DNA from: a virus
Strand: one strand, 5' to 3'
IMG/VR virus record: IMGVR_UViG_3300047562_000455
Location: 1 to 41,959 of that record
DNA length: 41,959 nucleotides
This document shows positions 7,251-16,167 of this stretch, piece by piece (position 1 is the first letter of the stretch; every line of letters begins with the position of its first letter). Made by a program: the position numbers and the translations under genes. Below the pieces are notes generated by a model. The model was not told the origin of the DNA. It did not search any database and saw only the letters and a program-made list of their open reading frames with translations.

Positions 7251-8747
7251 TTACTTTGGAAGAGTTCTACCAAGTGTCTGTACGTACTTTGCCATAGGAC
7301 CTGATAGTTCTTCGTTAATCATGTTTCTACCATCTGAAACAGATTCAGCAGAATCTAAAACTCTGTCTGTCTTTACAGATGAAGAGAAATAGTTTTCTTT
7401 TAGAATATTCAACTTCTGTGCATATTCATTCACATCAGAATATTCAATACCTTCAGCCAATGTCTTAAGCTTATCAGCTTGTGTAGCTGTCAAACCTTCA
7501 CAAACATCAACTAGAATTTCGTTTGTCTTAGACTCGTTAAGCATCTTGCTTAGAGCAACATTGCGTTCAATCTCTTCATTGAGCTTGTCAGTCAATTCTT
7601 CAACCTGATTACCCATTTCTTCAAGAACATTAATCTTATCTTCTGGAATATCAATGTAATGTTCAGTGAATAGATTACGAAGACCTGAAATGAAGTCTTC
7701 TGTTAGTTCTGTACGAAGACCTGCTTCAATAGCAATTTCGTTGTCAGATGTCCACTGTTCAACAACATAGTTGAGATAATCATCAACGTTTGATGTTAGA
7801 CCTTCTTCAAGTGCCTGAACTTCTTCAACAAGAGTAGCAGCATATGCTTCTTCAAGAACTGCAAGTTCTTCTGCAAGCTTTACCTTTACAGCGGCCTCAA
7901 AGATTGTCGCAGCCTTTGTCTTGAATTCTTCTGAAAGCTCTTCGCCAGCAAACAATGCATCCATTGCTTCTTGCATATCGATTTCATAACTTTCAAGTTC
8001 TTCTGAGATTTCATCTTCAACTTCTTCTGATACTAGTTCGAAGTTTTCATCAATTGCCTGTGCAATCTGATCTTCATCATAGCCTTCAGCAACAAGAGCA
8101 TCAATGAATGCTTCTAGTTCTTCCGAGATTTCAATTTCGTTTTCCTCTTCTTTAAGAGCGACTCTACCTGCTTTGGCTTGCATAGCTCTTTCTTTTCTTG
8201 CCATTTCCGGTCCTAGAGCTTGAGATACAGCACTAACTTCTCCGCCGCCTTTCATTTCTTCTAACTCTTCTTCTTCAAGCTTGCGATTACGATTAGTTGA
8301 TATTGCTTTACGACCAATATCACCAACAGCACCTTTACTCTTAAATGTTCCTGAAGAATTTTTTGCTTTACCAGCAGGTAAAGTTGTTACTTTTCTTCCT
8401 GCTGCCTTGTATGCAGCCACTGCCTTTTCACCTTCTTCACGTTCTTGTGCTTTACCCTCTTCAAGTGTATCACCATCTTCGTCAAGTTCTTCAGCAATTG
8501 AACCCATTGGTTCTGCTGGTCTTGCACCTGAAGTTGGCTGACTCTTATCTTTCTTCATTGCGCCAGAAGCCGCAGCACCAACGTTTGAACCTTCACCAGC
8601 AGACTTTGGTGCATCAGCAACAAGCTGTGCAGAACCTAAAGACTGTGCTGGATCAGAATATGCTGAACCTGGTCTTAAAGTTGCAGCAAGAGCAGTATTC
8701 TCATTCATAAGAATTGCCTTTGCTGTTTCAGTAAGTGACTTACCCAT
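7251..8747 (-). CDS. 22: gp22 prohead core scaffolding protein
   Basis: A 498-residue, very acidic protein (T4 gp22 is 269; exo-T-even versions are longer). gp22 is the main internal scaffold of the prohead and is degraded by gp21 during maturation. Evidence is the place between gp21 and gp23, the N-terminus KSLTETAKAILMNENTALA, an Ala/Gly/Lys-rich variable region (about 20-200), long Glu-rich helices with coiled-coil character (about 200-450), and the C-terminal GPMAKYVQTLGRTLPK, which matches the conserved capsid-contacting end of the family. Many (L/I)xE sites are available for proteolysis. It has its own TATAAATA promoter (8772-8779). Confidence 0.88.
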   Translation of the reverse strand: MGKSLTETAKAILMNENTALAATLRPGSAYSDPAQSLGSAQLVADAPKSAGEGSNVGAAASGAMKKDKSQPTSGARPAEPMGSIAEELDEDGDTLEEGKAQEREEGEKAVAAYKAAGRKVTTLPAGKAKNSSGTFKSKGAVGDIGRKAISTNRNRKLEEEELEEMKGGGEVSAVSQALGPEMARKERAMQAKAGRVALKEEENEIEISEELEAFIDALVAEGYDEDQIAQAIDENFELVSEEVEDEISEELESYEIDMQEAMDALFAGEELSEEFKTKAATIFEAAVKVKLAEELAVLEEAYAATLVEEVQALEEGLTSNVDDYLNYVVEQWTSDNEIAIEAGLRTELTEDFISGLRNLFTEHYIDIPEDKINVLEEMGNQVEELTDKLNEEIERNVALSKMLNESKTNEILVDVCEGLTATQADKLKTLAEGIEYSDVNEYAQKLNILKENYFSSSVKTDRVLDSAESVSDGRNMINEELSGPMAKYVQTLGRTLPK

Positions 8748-8771
8748 ATTAGATTACTCCTTGTTTTAATA

Positions 8772-8779
8772 TATTTATA
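8772..8779 (-). promoter_or_regulatory. T4-type late promoter for gp22
   Basis: Exact TATAAATA on the minus strand, 24 bases before the gp22 start codon, between gp21 and gp22. Confidence 0.87.
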
Positions 8780-8783
8780 ATTC

Positions 8784-9428
8784 TTAAAGTTTTGAGAGAT
8801 AATTCTTGAACACTTTCAATGCTACATCTTCAATGTCATGTCTAGACGCTTCACGAAGTAGTTTTTGAGCGCGTTCCTGATGAACTGCCTTCCATCCTTG
8901 ATTAGTCAGAATCCATTCAGCACCTTCCATGATACCTTGTACAAAAGCATCTGGTGCAGAAGGATCTGCGACGATATCTGCCGCTGTGGCAAGATGAAAA
9001 TCGTCTTGAACGAGTTGATATCCATTGGCGGGTTTAAGAGACCCTACGCCTCTTGTTGAAACGCCTAGAGATGCTCCTCCGTCTAATAAACTCTTCACAA
9101 TTTTTCCATTAGGAGTATCTAAGATTTTAGCCTTACCGATAAAGTTATTACCATCTGGCATGAGACTTGTGATCATGTGTGATACACGATCCAAGTTGAT
9201 TGTTGGTGAATCAGGATGACCTAGTTCACCAAAAGCTCTATTCTTCATTACATAGTTTTGATTATATCTATCAACTTCTTTTGTTAAAACGTGTCGTGGA
9301 TATACACGACCATTACGGTTTTGCTTCTCAGCTTGCATAAAGATGCCTTGAATGAAAGCTTCTTTCTTACCGTTTACTTCTTCTGTTATGTACTGAACAT
9401 TCAGTACTTCTTCTTTGATTAGTTTCAT
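8784..9428 (-). CDS. 21: gp21 prohead core protease
   Basis: The 214-residue serine protease (T4 gp21 is 212) cleaves scaffold and gp23 during head maturation. The sequence keeps the family motifs FMQAEKQNRNGRVYP (about 31-44), FGELGHPDSP with the catalytic His (H71) and GASLGVSTRGVGS, where Ser124 is the likely nucleophile as in the herpesvirus-assemblin-like fold of this family. It lies directly upstream of gp22 and gp23 as in T4, with three bases separating it from the preceding core-like gene. No separate promoter is visible, so it is read with the genes upstream. Confidence 0.95.
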   Translation of the reverse strand: MKLIKEEVLNVQYITEEVNGKKEAFIQGIFMQAEKQNRNGRVYPRHVLTKEVDRYNQNYVMKNRAFGELGHPDSPTINLDRVSHMITSLMPDGNNFIGKAKILDTPNGKIVKSLLDGGASLGVSTRGVGSLKPANGYQLVQDDFHLATAADIVADPSAPDAFVQGIMEGAEWILTNQGWKAVHQERAQKLLREASRHDIEDVALKVFKNYLSKL

Positions 9429-9431
9429 CTG

Positions 9432-10115
9432 TTACAGTCCCAGTGATGCTCTTTTACGTAGTGATTTCTGTCTCTTCATGAGAGTTCTTGTCATCTTTGA
9501 TCTACGCTTGATTTTGCCACGGCGTTGACCTAATTTTCTATTTCGTCTTTCAGCAGGTGACATTCTTTGCAATTGACCACCTGTAACTTTGTATCCTTCA
9601 ACATTGGATACTTTCTTGCGGCGCTGAATCTTACCGCCACGAATACGTGCTTTTACGATCTTGACACGAGCTTCGTCTAGTTGTTTTGTTTCTTCTCTTT
9701 GTATGCTTAAAGGATAATTTCCTATTTCAGGTGAAATGCTTTTTATTCTTGATCTTTCTTTTGCAAGAGCTTCTGTATTTCTTCTAATAAGATCATCTGC
9801 TTCAACGTCATCAACATTTTTTGAAGGTGATGGTGTAGTATCACCTAAATCTTTTTTTCCGCTTGCATCTGGCTTTTCTAAAGTTGTATATGAACTGCTT
9901 GCCATTTCATCAATCTCATCTTCTTCAAGAACATCAGAACGAAGCTTCTCAGCACGAGATGGACCAACTATTCCCATTTGTTCAGACATCTTTGCTGCCA
10001 CAGATTTCTTCATCTCAAACAGTTTCTTTTCCATGATAAGTGTGATATTCTCTGAAAGAATTTCGTTTGCTGTATTGTAGTTTCTATTCTTGATGTTTGA
10101 GATAAAGTTATTCAT
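9432..10115 (-). CDS. Probable head-core protein with long arginine/lysine-rich tail
   Basis: A 227-residue protein when started at ATG 10113-10115 (MNNFISNIKNRNYNTANEIL); the frame is open upstream to 10172, but that part overlaps the preceding gene. The N-terminal helical segment resembles prohead-core proteins of T4-like phages (short MNNF-I-K heads ending in a MEKKLFEMKKSVA helix). The last 75 residues are strikingly basic (KARIRGGKIQRRKKV; RRNRKLGQRRGKIKRRSK; LMKRQKSLRKRAS). The position beside gp21 and gp22 fits a gp67/gp68-type core component, possibly one contacting DNA or the acidic gp22. Homology to gp67 or gp68 is not proven. Confidence 0.7.
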   Translation of the reverse strand: MNNFISNIKNRNYNTANEILSENITLIMEKKLFEMKKSVAAKMSEQMGIVGPSRAEKLRSDVLEEDEIDEMASSSYTTLEKPDASGKKDLGDTTPSPSKNVDDVEADDLIRRNTEALAKERSRIKSISPEIGNYPLSIQREETKQLDEARVKIVKARIRGGKIQRRKKVSNVEGYKVTGGQLQRMSPAERRNRKLGQRRGKIKRRSKMTRTLMKRQKSLRKRASLGL

Positions 10116-10116
10116 G

Positions 10117-10608
10117 CTATGATACTCTGTTAAATGCATATGGATCGGCAGTCTGACCTGCATCATAATCACGACTGTCTTTTCTCAGATCAAGAATGAT
10201 TGTTGCACCTTCGCCTGCCACAAGACTTGATGTTGTTATTAATATATCACCTGATGAGTTTGCTTCTGGATTTGTGATAACCGCGCCATCACCCATACTC
10301 TGGAAGTCATAATCAAAACTACCAGAACCTACGAAAACAACTTCTCCGTTGGCATCACCATGCCATTGAATTTTAATGTTTCCATTTGAAGATAATGTTC
10401 CGGCACATCTCTTTATTGTTGTTCTATACAAAGACTTGGGATGTGTATTTGATGCCATTATTTGACCATTAGCATTCAATGCAAGAGCGAGAGTTGACAC
10501 ATCTACAAGAACTGTATTTGAATTTTGTGTGCCATTACCTAATATGATATACTTTATCAATGCTCTTTTATTGCTATCGATCAATCTTTGTTCTTTTATT
10601 AAAGCCAT
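10117..10608 (-). CDS. Conserved virion structural protein, exo-T-even type
   Basis: A 163-residue beta-rich protein that begins MALIKEQRLIDSNKRALIKY. I recognise this opening and the later IKIQWHGDANGEVVFVGSG segment from proteins in the same position (between gp20 and gp21) in T4-like cyanophages, where they are treated as virion structural proteins. It has no signal peptide or membrane segment. Its stop is one base from the next start and its start is three bases after the preceding stop, so it is part of the head operon. A head decoration or completion role is possible but unproven. Confidence 0.75.
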   Translation of the reverse strand: MALIKEQRLIDSNKRALIKYIILGNGTQNSNTVLVDVSTLALALNANGQIMASNTHPKSLYRTTIKRCAGTLSSNGNIKIQWHGDANGEVVFVGSGSFDYDFQSMGDGAVITNPEANSSGDILITTSSLVAGEGATIILDLRKDSRDYDAGQTADPYAFNRVS

Positions 10609-10611
10609 CTC

Positions 10612-12954
10612 TTAGTGCCTTACTGCAAATGTTAAAACTTTATTGAAAGAAGTTGCATTTTCATTTAGCATTTCTTCCATTTTCTTTTTGTTCTTCTTGT
10701 TCATAGACTCATGTAATGAAACAATCTTTTTTGCTACAGTGTTATTTATTGTAATTGCCTGCTCACCAATTACGATTTCTTTCTCTGTTATGTCGTTTTC
10801 TACCATGTTCTGAATAGCATGATAAACGGATTCTTGCTGATCTTGTTGTCTAAGCATTGCCTGATTAGCTTGACGACCAATTCTTTCTAACCATCTTTGA
10901 ACAGCAGCATCAGTAGAAGTTGCTTTGTTTACACCTACTCTAGGTCTTTTTCTAAAGTTATATACTGGTTTAGTATTTCCTTTAGTATCTTGTGTAGTTG
11001 TTGCTGAACCAACTTCTTCATCGTTTTCGTTTCTAGATGTATTTTCTCTAAGCATTGCTTGGTTTGCTCTACGATTGAGGATATCCATCTGTCTGTCTAT
11101 AGTAGCACGATTGGTTACTGGTGTAGGTGTAGAGATGGACGGTTTCAAACCAAACTGATAGTTTGGACCTGGTTCTTTTGGACGATCTTTTGTAGAAGCT
11201 CCAAGCGAGATATCAGGAAGACGGAATTTGCGGCCTCTACTCAATCTTGGTTTTGCGCGGCTTCTCACTCTTGCAATTGTTTGTGCTGCATTTCTTGCTT
11301 TAGCTTGAGATTGCGCTTTTGCATCAGCTTTTTCTTCAGCTTTATCTTTCACTCTTGTCTTATCACCAGCTTGCGCCGCTGCTATATCACCTGTTTGCAC
11401 TTGTGCTTGTCCGCCAGCAGCCGCTTCTTTGGCTCTTGCTCTAGCTCTCTTTTCAGCATCAGCAATTGCTTTTTCCATTTCGTTAGGTGGTACATCAACG
11501 CCTATTCCTGAAGGTATAGCAATAGCTGGCACGCCGCCTTTTGCTTGCGCCGCTTTAAAGATATCTGTATTCGTTATAGAACGACCTTTTGCGCCTGCAG
11601 CAACATCAGCATCTTTATATCCAGCAACATCTTGACCTCTAGATGGGATTCTTATTGGCTTGATATCTGTACCAAGGCCAAGTGTTTCTGCTCCTGGAAA
11701 AGCTAAAGCCCTTGAACTTGTCTCTGCTTTTGCTCTAGCTAACCTTTGCTGAGTTTCTTTTGCTGCTTTTGTTTGAGAATATGTATCTGACCAAGTGTCA
11801 GCAGCACCTTGTTGTTTTGTGGCATCTTTTAATGCATCAAATGTTCTTTGGTTTGCTGCTTTTGTAGCTGCCGCCGCGGCTGCATCTGCTCTTGCTCTGT
11901 CTTGGGCTGTTCCAACTCTTTTTTCTTTCGTTTTTAGCCATTCGACCTCAGGAGCATTTGCCGCAGTAGGACTTAAAGCCATTTGAGCAGCGGCAATCCA
12001 TGGATTTGCTTTAGTTAAAGCTCCTATACCTATTTTTGGTATGCCACCGGCAATAAAAGGAGCAGTTCTTTTTGCAAATTTAAGTGCTTTAGGACCATAT
12101 TTTTTGGCAAATTTTTTTGCTTTTGAACCTACTTCACCCCAATCAATACCTGTTGGCATTGTTGCTGTAGCAGATTGTTCTCTCAGAAAGCTTAAATGGT
12201 TTTCAAAACTCTCTTTGACTATACGTGGTTTCCATCCTGGTTGACCACGAGGAGCGCCAGCATTCTGTGTAACAACAGGTGTTTGAACAGGTGTTGGTTT
12301 AGGAGGTTTTGCAGGTTGATTTGCTTTCGCTTTAGCAGCTTTTCTTAGTCTTGACTTTATACCAGAATAGATACCTAAGTTCATGATTGCATCTGCCAAT
12401 GGATTAGTTGAAGTGAGTGTTTTCATTATAAGATGCTTTCTTATCTCAGGCAGATCAGCATCAGTAATGTTTTTCTTTTTACCAATATCTGGTGGTACTG
12501 GTGTTTTTGCTTCATTTACTGCCATGATGTGATCTCCACCATAAGGAACAGATACATATCTGTCTATTGATTGAGCATAGTATAATGCTACTTTTGTATT
12601 GTCAGGATATACACGAATTGCCTTACGCTTCAGTATGAGAACTGGTGGTAGATCACTATCAGAAGGCCAGTTCTTTGGTCCTCTTGGATCATACTTCGAC
12701 AGATAGTCTTTCTTTGCTTCAGACAATTGATCATTTGAAAACTGAACGATGAGTGATTCCAAAAGATTAACAATAAATCTCTTTTCAGAACCACTCATCT
12801 TGTCAGCAGAACTCTCAAGGATCTTTTTAAGTACAGGAAGTTTTCTTTCTTCAAACAAACCAGCTTCAACCAACGCATCAAGATTGCGCTGTTCTCTTTG
12901 TGATTTCTCAGTGATAAAATCGTATGATTCTCTGATTTGCTTGATATTTTTCAT
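10612..12954 (-). CDS. Large alanine/lysine-rich protein in the head operon
   Basis: A 780-residue protein of unknown function. Residues 1-150 form an ordered, conserved-looking part (IKQIRESYDFITEKSQREQR; LKKILESSADKMSGSEKRFI; IRVYPDNTKVALYYAQ). A Lys/Gly/Ala segment with mild hydrophobicity follows at about 275-320 (APFIAGGIPKIGIGAL). The middle (about 330-600) is low-complexity, rich in Ala, Lys, Arg and Gln. Near the C-terminus a short motif is duplicated: RRANQAMLREN (about residue 632) and RQANQAMLRQQ (about 699). It ends in a Lys-rich helix. The location between gp20 and gp21 suggests an internal head or core protein; I do not recognise a catalytic domain. Confidence 0.75.
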   Translation of the reverse strand: MKNIKQIRESYDFITEKSQREQRNLDALVEAGLFEERKLPVLKKILESSADKMSGSEKRFIVNLLESLIVQFSNDQLSEAKKDYLSKYDPRGPKNWPSDSDLPPVLILKRKAIRVYPDNTKVALYYAQSIDRYVSVPYGGDHIMAVNEAKTPVPPDIGKKKNITDADLPEIRKHLIMKTLTSTNPLADAIMNLGIYSGIKSRLRKAAKAKANQPAKPPKPTPVQTPVVTQNAGAPRGQPGWKPRIVKESFENHLSFLREQSATATMPTGIDWGEVGSKAKKFAKKYGPKALKFAKRTAPFIAGGIPKIGIGALTKANPWIAAAQMALSPTAANAPEVEWLKTKEKRVGTAQDRARADAAAAAATKAANQRTFDALKDATKQQGAADTWSDTYSQTKAAKETQQRLARAKAETSSRALAFPGAETLGLGTDIKPIRIPSRGQDVAGYKDADVAAGAKGRSITNTDIFKAAQAKGGVPAIAIPSGIGVDVPPNEMEKAIADAEKRARARAKEAAAGGQAQVQTGDIAAAQAGDKTRVKDKAEEKADAKAQSQAKARNAAQTIARVRSRAKPRLSRGRKFRLPDISLGASTKDRPKEPGPNYQFGLKPSISTPTPVTNRATIDRQMDILNRRANQAMLRENTSRNENDEEVGSATTTQDTKGNTKPVYNFRKRPRVGVNKATSTDAAVQRWLERIGRQANQAMLRQQDQQESVYHAIQNMVENDITEKEIVIGEQAITINNTVAKKIVSLHESMNKKNKKKMEEMLNENATSFNKVLTFAVRH

Positions 12955-12960
12955 AGTGTA

Positions 12961-13521
12961 TTAGGCCTTCTTCATTTTACGAGCTATCATCTTCTTCATT
13001 GGAATAGCCATTGATTTTTCTTCACGTTCATCTTTATCATCATCGTTCATATCTTTACCTTCATATACTCTCTTGGCACCAATCTGAGTCATTCTAGCGC
13101 CTTGATCATCTATCTTTGCTGTACCAATAGGAGCACCAGTACCAAGTCTTGATACAGATACTGTAGCCTGACCATAACCTGTTTTTGGTTCATTTACGGT
13201 ACTTGCTACCATTTTTCCACTTCCAGAACCAGGAACAGTACCTGATACTGTTCCAGTTTGTGCGCTTCTATCGCCCATGTTAAAACCAGGACGACCAAAT
13301 GGTCTCTTTTCCATTGCACCAATAGCCTGAGATAATTGTGATGCCTGAACTGGTGATAACTGCTGTTCATCTAGCTGTGCAAAGTAAGACTGAGCAATAT
13401 CAATCTTTCTTTCTTCAAGCTTCTGAACTGCTTTTTCCATCAAGGCACTTGTGAAATTTTGGCGCATTTCATCAAGATTACCTTCAATGATATTTGATAA
13501 TGCTTGTTTGATGTTATTCAT
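12961..13521 (-). CDS. Prohead core-like protein (N-terminal helix plus disordered tail)
   Basis: A 186-residue protein. The start MNNIKQALSN at 13519-13521 is preferred to a start at 13575, because a GGAGAAG ribosome site and an exact TATAAATA promoter (13548-13555) lie between the two. The N-terminal helix with LDEMRQNFTSALMEKAVQKL and RKIDIAQSYFAQ is a pattern I recognise from small core proteins encoded beside the portal in T4-like phages. The rest is Gly/Ser/Pro-rich and ends in a basic stretch (KKMIARKMKKA). Likely a prohead core component of the gp67/gp68 type, possibly cleaved by gp21; the exact T4 counterpart is uncertain. Confidence 0.7.
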   Translation of the reverse strand: MNNIKQALSNIIEGNLDEMRQNFTSALMEKAVQKLEERKIDIAQSYFAQLDEQQLSPVQASQLSQAIGAMEKRPFGRPGFNMGDRSAQTGTVSGTVPGSGSGKMVASTVNEPKTGYGQATVSVSRLGTGAPIGTAKIDDQGARMTQIGAKRVYEGKDMNDDDKDEREEKSMAIPMKKMIARKMKKA

Positions 13522-13547
13522 TTTCTTCTCCGAAATAGTCTTTGAAA

Positions 13548-13555
13548 TATTTATA
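13548..13555 (-). promoter_or_regulatory. T4-type late promoter for the head-core gene group
   Basis: Exact TATAAATA on the minus strand, 26 bases before the ATG at 13521. It overlaps the final codons of the ADP-ribosyltransferase-like gene and serves the genes from the core-like protein down to gp21. Confidence 0.85.
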
Positions 13556-14474
13556 TTTCTTCTACTAGCTGACAATAAAATAGTGTAATAGACAATTGTG
13601 ATCCTGAACCTAATAATACATCACTAGGCAATGAGTGTGGACCTGATACAACTACAATTTTTGATCCTCTTGGTAGCATTGTTTCCATTTCACCAGATTG
13701 TGTAAATGCTTCTGTATAGATTGACTTTTGTCCTTGTCCTATATCAATCTGCAACAGCGTGACAGAAGACATCTGTGCTTCTTCTGTTGCAGATTCAATG
13801 CATACATTGTAATCAAGAGATGTTGAAACATATCCTCTGAATACATATTCACTATTTACTTCTATCTGAGACGGATTGTATCTGCCGCTCAAGCAAGTAT
13901 AGACTGAGTAGTTGAAAGGCGCTTGACTGTCTTCAAAAAGTACATCAATTTCATTTACCATCTGAGTGACAAATCCTGCCAACTCTTCATCTGTTCCAGC
14001 ATCAAAACCTTGATATAGATATGTGTTAACAATTTCAAAGTCAGAAGAAACAAAATCGATAAGAGTATTGATTTCCATCGAATCAAACATCGAATCGTTG
14101 TAAAACTCTTTTAGAGCTTGATCGACTTGCATGACCATATTACTTTCATCACTGAGAATTTTTTGGTCATTCTGAGTTCTTTTGTAGACTGTATTTGTGT
14201 ACTGATCAGCTTGCTTTTTCAGTTCAGAAGTCTTTTCATTCTTACCGCTTGCTGAAGCTTTATTGTAGTTCGCATACATGTCTTGCTGATTACTAAAAGG
14301 AACAAGATTATCTCCATCAAGAAGGTATGCTATTGATCCTTGATTGTCAGCAAATCTATTAAATCCAACATATGTCAAACCCATCTTTTGAGCCTGTAAC
14401 ATTGCTTTTGACTTAGGTTGATTCAGTACCTGTGCAGCTAAAGATTCTTTTAAGAACTCATCATACTTGAGCAT
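13551..14474 (-). CDS. ADP-ribosyltransferase-like protein, possibly head-packaged (Alt-like role)
   Basis: A 307-residue protein whose C-terminal half carries features of R-S-E mono-ADP-ribosyltransferases (VIP2/ExoS type): the central motif VFRGYVSTSLD, with STS at about 217-219, and an ExE loop EMETMLPRGSKIVVVSG, with Glu262 and Glu264. The hydrophobic strand VTLLQIDIG between them also fits. Where most members have YRG for the first catalytic Arg, this one reads YTCLSGR, so the Arg is shifted or replaced. The helical N-terminal half (about 1-170) is unassigned. The start at 14474 is chosen for its GGAG ribosome site and overlaps the portal gene by 14 bases. T4 packages Alt in its head; this position suggests a similar fate, as inference. 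Confidence 0.72.
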   Translation of the reverse strand: MLKYDEFLKESLAAQVLNQPKSKAMLQAQKMGLTYVGFNRFADNQGSIAYLLDGDNLVPFSNQQDMYANYNKASASGKNEKTSELKKQADQYTNTVYKRTQNDQKILSDESNMVMQVDQALKEFYNDSMFDSMEINTLIDFVSSDFEIVNTYLYQGFDAGTDEELAGFVTQMVNEIDVLFEDSQAPFNYSVYTCLSGRYNPSQIEVNSEYVFRGYVSTSLDYNVCIESATEEAQMSSVTLLQIDIGQGQKSIYTEAFTQSGEMETMLPRGSKIVVVSGPHSLPSDVLLGSGSQLSITLFYCQLVEEI

Positions 14475-16149
14475 TCGCAGGCTCCATCGTATCATTCACA
14501 AAACGTTTCTTACTGGGTTGTGCTAATGGATTTGTCTGATTTTTACCCATGCCTGTTTGTGGTTCTGGTGCAACACCGGCACTTGCTGCTTTTAGACTTT
14601 CAGCAGGTGTAGGTGGTGGAACATTTACTGGCACATTGCCAGCACCCGGCATAGGATTACCAAACTCATCTGTTGGCATATTTTGAGATGCTTCTTGATT
14701 GATTTGCTCTAACATCTCTTCGATTTCTTCATCATCCATCTGAAGAATATTTCTGCGAACCCATTCCATAGAGTAATAGCGACCTACATATGGATCAATA
14801 AGCTGTAGTGTTTGAACACGATTTTGAAGAAGCTCTGCTTCTTTCAATTCTGTAAAATTGTTGTCTTTCTTGAAGTCGTACCACAGTTCTTCTTTGAATT
14901 CTTTCCATTCATCTTCGGTACAAATCTTCTTGAGAATACATTGTACTCTAAGAAGATCATCAAATAGAGTTGAGAATTTGTTACGAAGACGATTAACAAA
15001 CTTGGTAAACTTCAATTCATCTCTGGTAATTTCTGTTGTACGACCTAATGAGAATCCTTGTTGCTGTTCAAGTCGTGAGATAGGAACACCAAGAGCTTTG
15101 TAAAGCTTTTTTTCAAAGTACTTAACATCTTCCAATTCACCAAGGTTCATACCACCAGGAAGTGTTGTGATTTCTGTACCTTTACCACCTTCTCTACGTG
15201 GCAACCAAAAATCTTCAAGCATTGAAAGATGTTTGCGGTCGTCTTTGATTTCGCCTGTGCTGGAATCGTATACTAGTTTGTTACGATACTTGACCATAAC
15301 ATCACGCAAATATTGTTCGGCTTTGATTGTTGGCATATTACCAACGTCGATATAGAACACTCTGCGCTCAGGCGCGCGTGAGAGTCTGTAGATAACTGTT
15401 GCGTCTTCGACCATGCGAAGCTGATTGAGTGGCTTGATAGCTTTGTGTAGATAAGAGAGTACCATAGCTCTCTTAGAATCCATCAGACCTGAATTGACAT
15501 TTACAATAGCATCTAATGTGATCTTTGTACCAAGCTGTGAATGAGCACCAATCATACCTCTTTCATTGTAGAGGTAATATTCTTTAATCTGCTTGATGAC
15601 TTCCATTCCACTGTTTGGATCTTTTGTCTTTTGTACTTCGCGGATTTTGCGAATTCTGCGAGGATCAATGTATCTGATCTCTTGAATACCCTTCTGAGGC
15701 GACTTCTCATCAATGACAATATGATAGAATATTCTACCGTCAATGTACCATCTACGGAAAATATCATGTCCCATATTACCAAAATCAAGAAGCTTTAAAA
15801 TCTGATCAAATTCATCTCTGATCTTTTTCTTTACTGCATTAGATTCTTTGATTTCGTCTGTGATAAGTTCAACACCGCGTTCTTCATCATCATTAACAAT
15901 AGCTTCATTGACAATTTCATCTATAGCAGTTTCAAGTTCTGGCTGCATAGACATTTCACGATATCTTGTGATGAGTTCAATTTCATTACGAACAACACCA
16001 TCTAAGTCAACATATGTGCCATAGTAAGCACCCGACTGAATGGTTACAGCACCATCGTCGGTTGTTGGAATAGCAAACGATTTGTTACGTTCGTCTTCTT
16101 GCTGATTTTTCTTACGGCTTATTTCAAAACCGAAAAAGCTTACGGCCAT
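14461..16149 (-). CDS. 20: gp20 portal vertex protein
   Basis: The 562-residue protein (T4 gp20 is 524) forms the dodecameric portal through which DNA is packaged and to which the neck attaches. Diagnostic segments include GAYYGTYVDLDGVVRNEIEL, YREMSMQPELETAIDEIVNE and VQCILKKICTEDEWKEF, with QGFSLGRTTEITRDELKF in the typical place near the tunnel region. The Pro-rich tail (about 510-560) is variable. A CGGAGTG ribosome site precedes the ATG and a GC-rich hairpin lies just upstream (16168-16187). No exact late promoter was seen directly before it. Confidence 0.96.
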   Translation of the reverse strand: MAVSFFGFEISRKKNQQEDERNKSFAIPTTDDGAVTIQSGAYYGTYVDLDGVVRNEIELITRYREMSMQPELETAIDEIVNEAIVNDDEERGVELITDEIKESNAVKKKIRDEFDQILKLLDFGNMGHDIFRRWYIDGRIFYHIVIDEKSPQKGIQEIRYIDPRRIRKIREVQKTKDPNSGMEVIKQIKEYYLYNERGMIGAHSQLGTKITLDAIVNVNSGLMDSKRAMVLSYLHKAIKPLNQLRMVEDATVIYRLSRAPERRVFYIDVGNMPTIKAEQYLRDVMVKYRNKLVYDSSTGEIKDDRKHLSMLEDFWLPRREGGKGTEITTLPGGMNLGELEDVKYFEKKLYKALGVPISRLEQQQGFSLGRTTEITRDELKFTKFVNRLRNKFSTLFDDLLRVQCILKKICTEDEWKEFKEELWYDFKKDNNFTELKEAELLQNRVQTLQLIDPYVGRYYSMEWVRRNILQMDDEEIEEMLEQINQEASQNMPTDEFGNPMPGAGNVPVNVPPPTPAESLKAASAGVAPEPQTGMGKNQTNPLAQPSKKRFVNDTMEPANAQV

Positions 16150-16167
16150 AGTTCACTCCGAGAAAGC

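Noticed and set aside
10612-12954. Membrane protein or tape measure protein call for the 780-residue protein.
   Set aside because: The hydrophobic stretch near 290-320 is short and Gly/Lys-broken, and the location is the head operon rather than the baseplate region.
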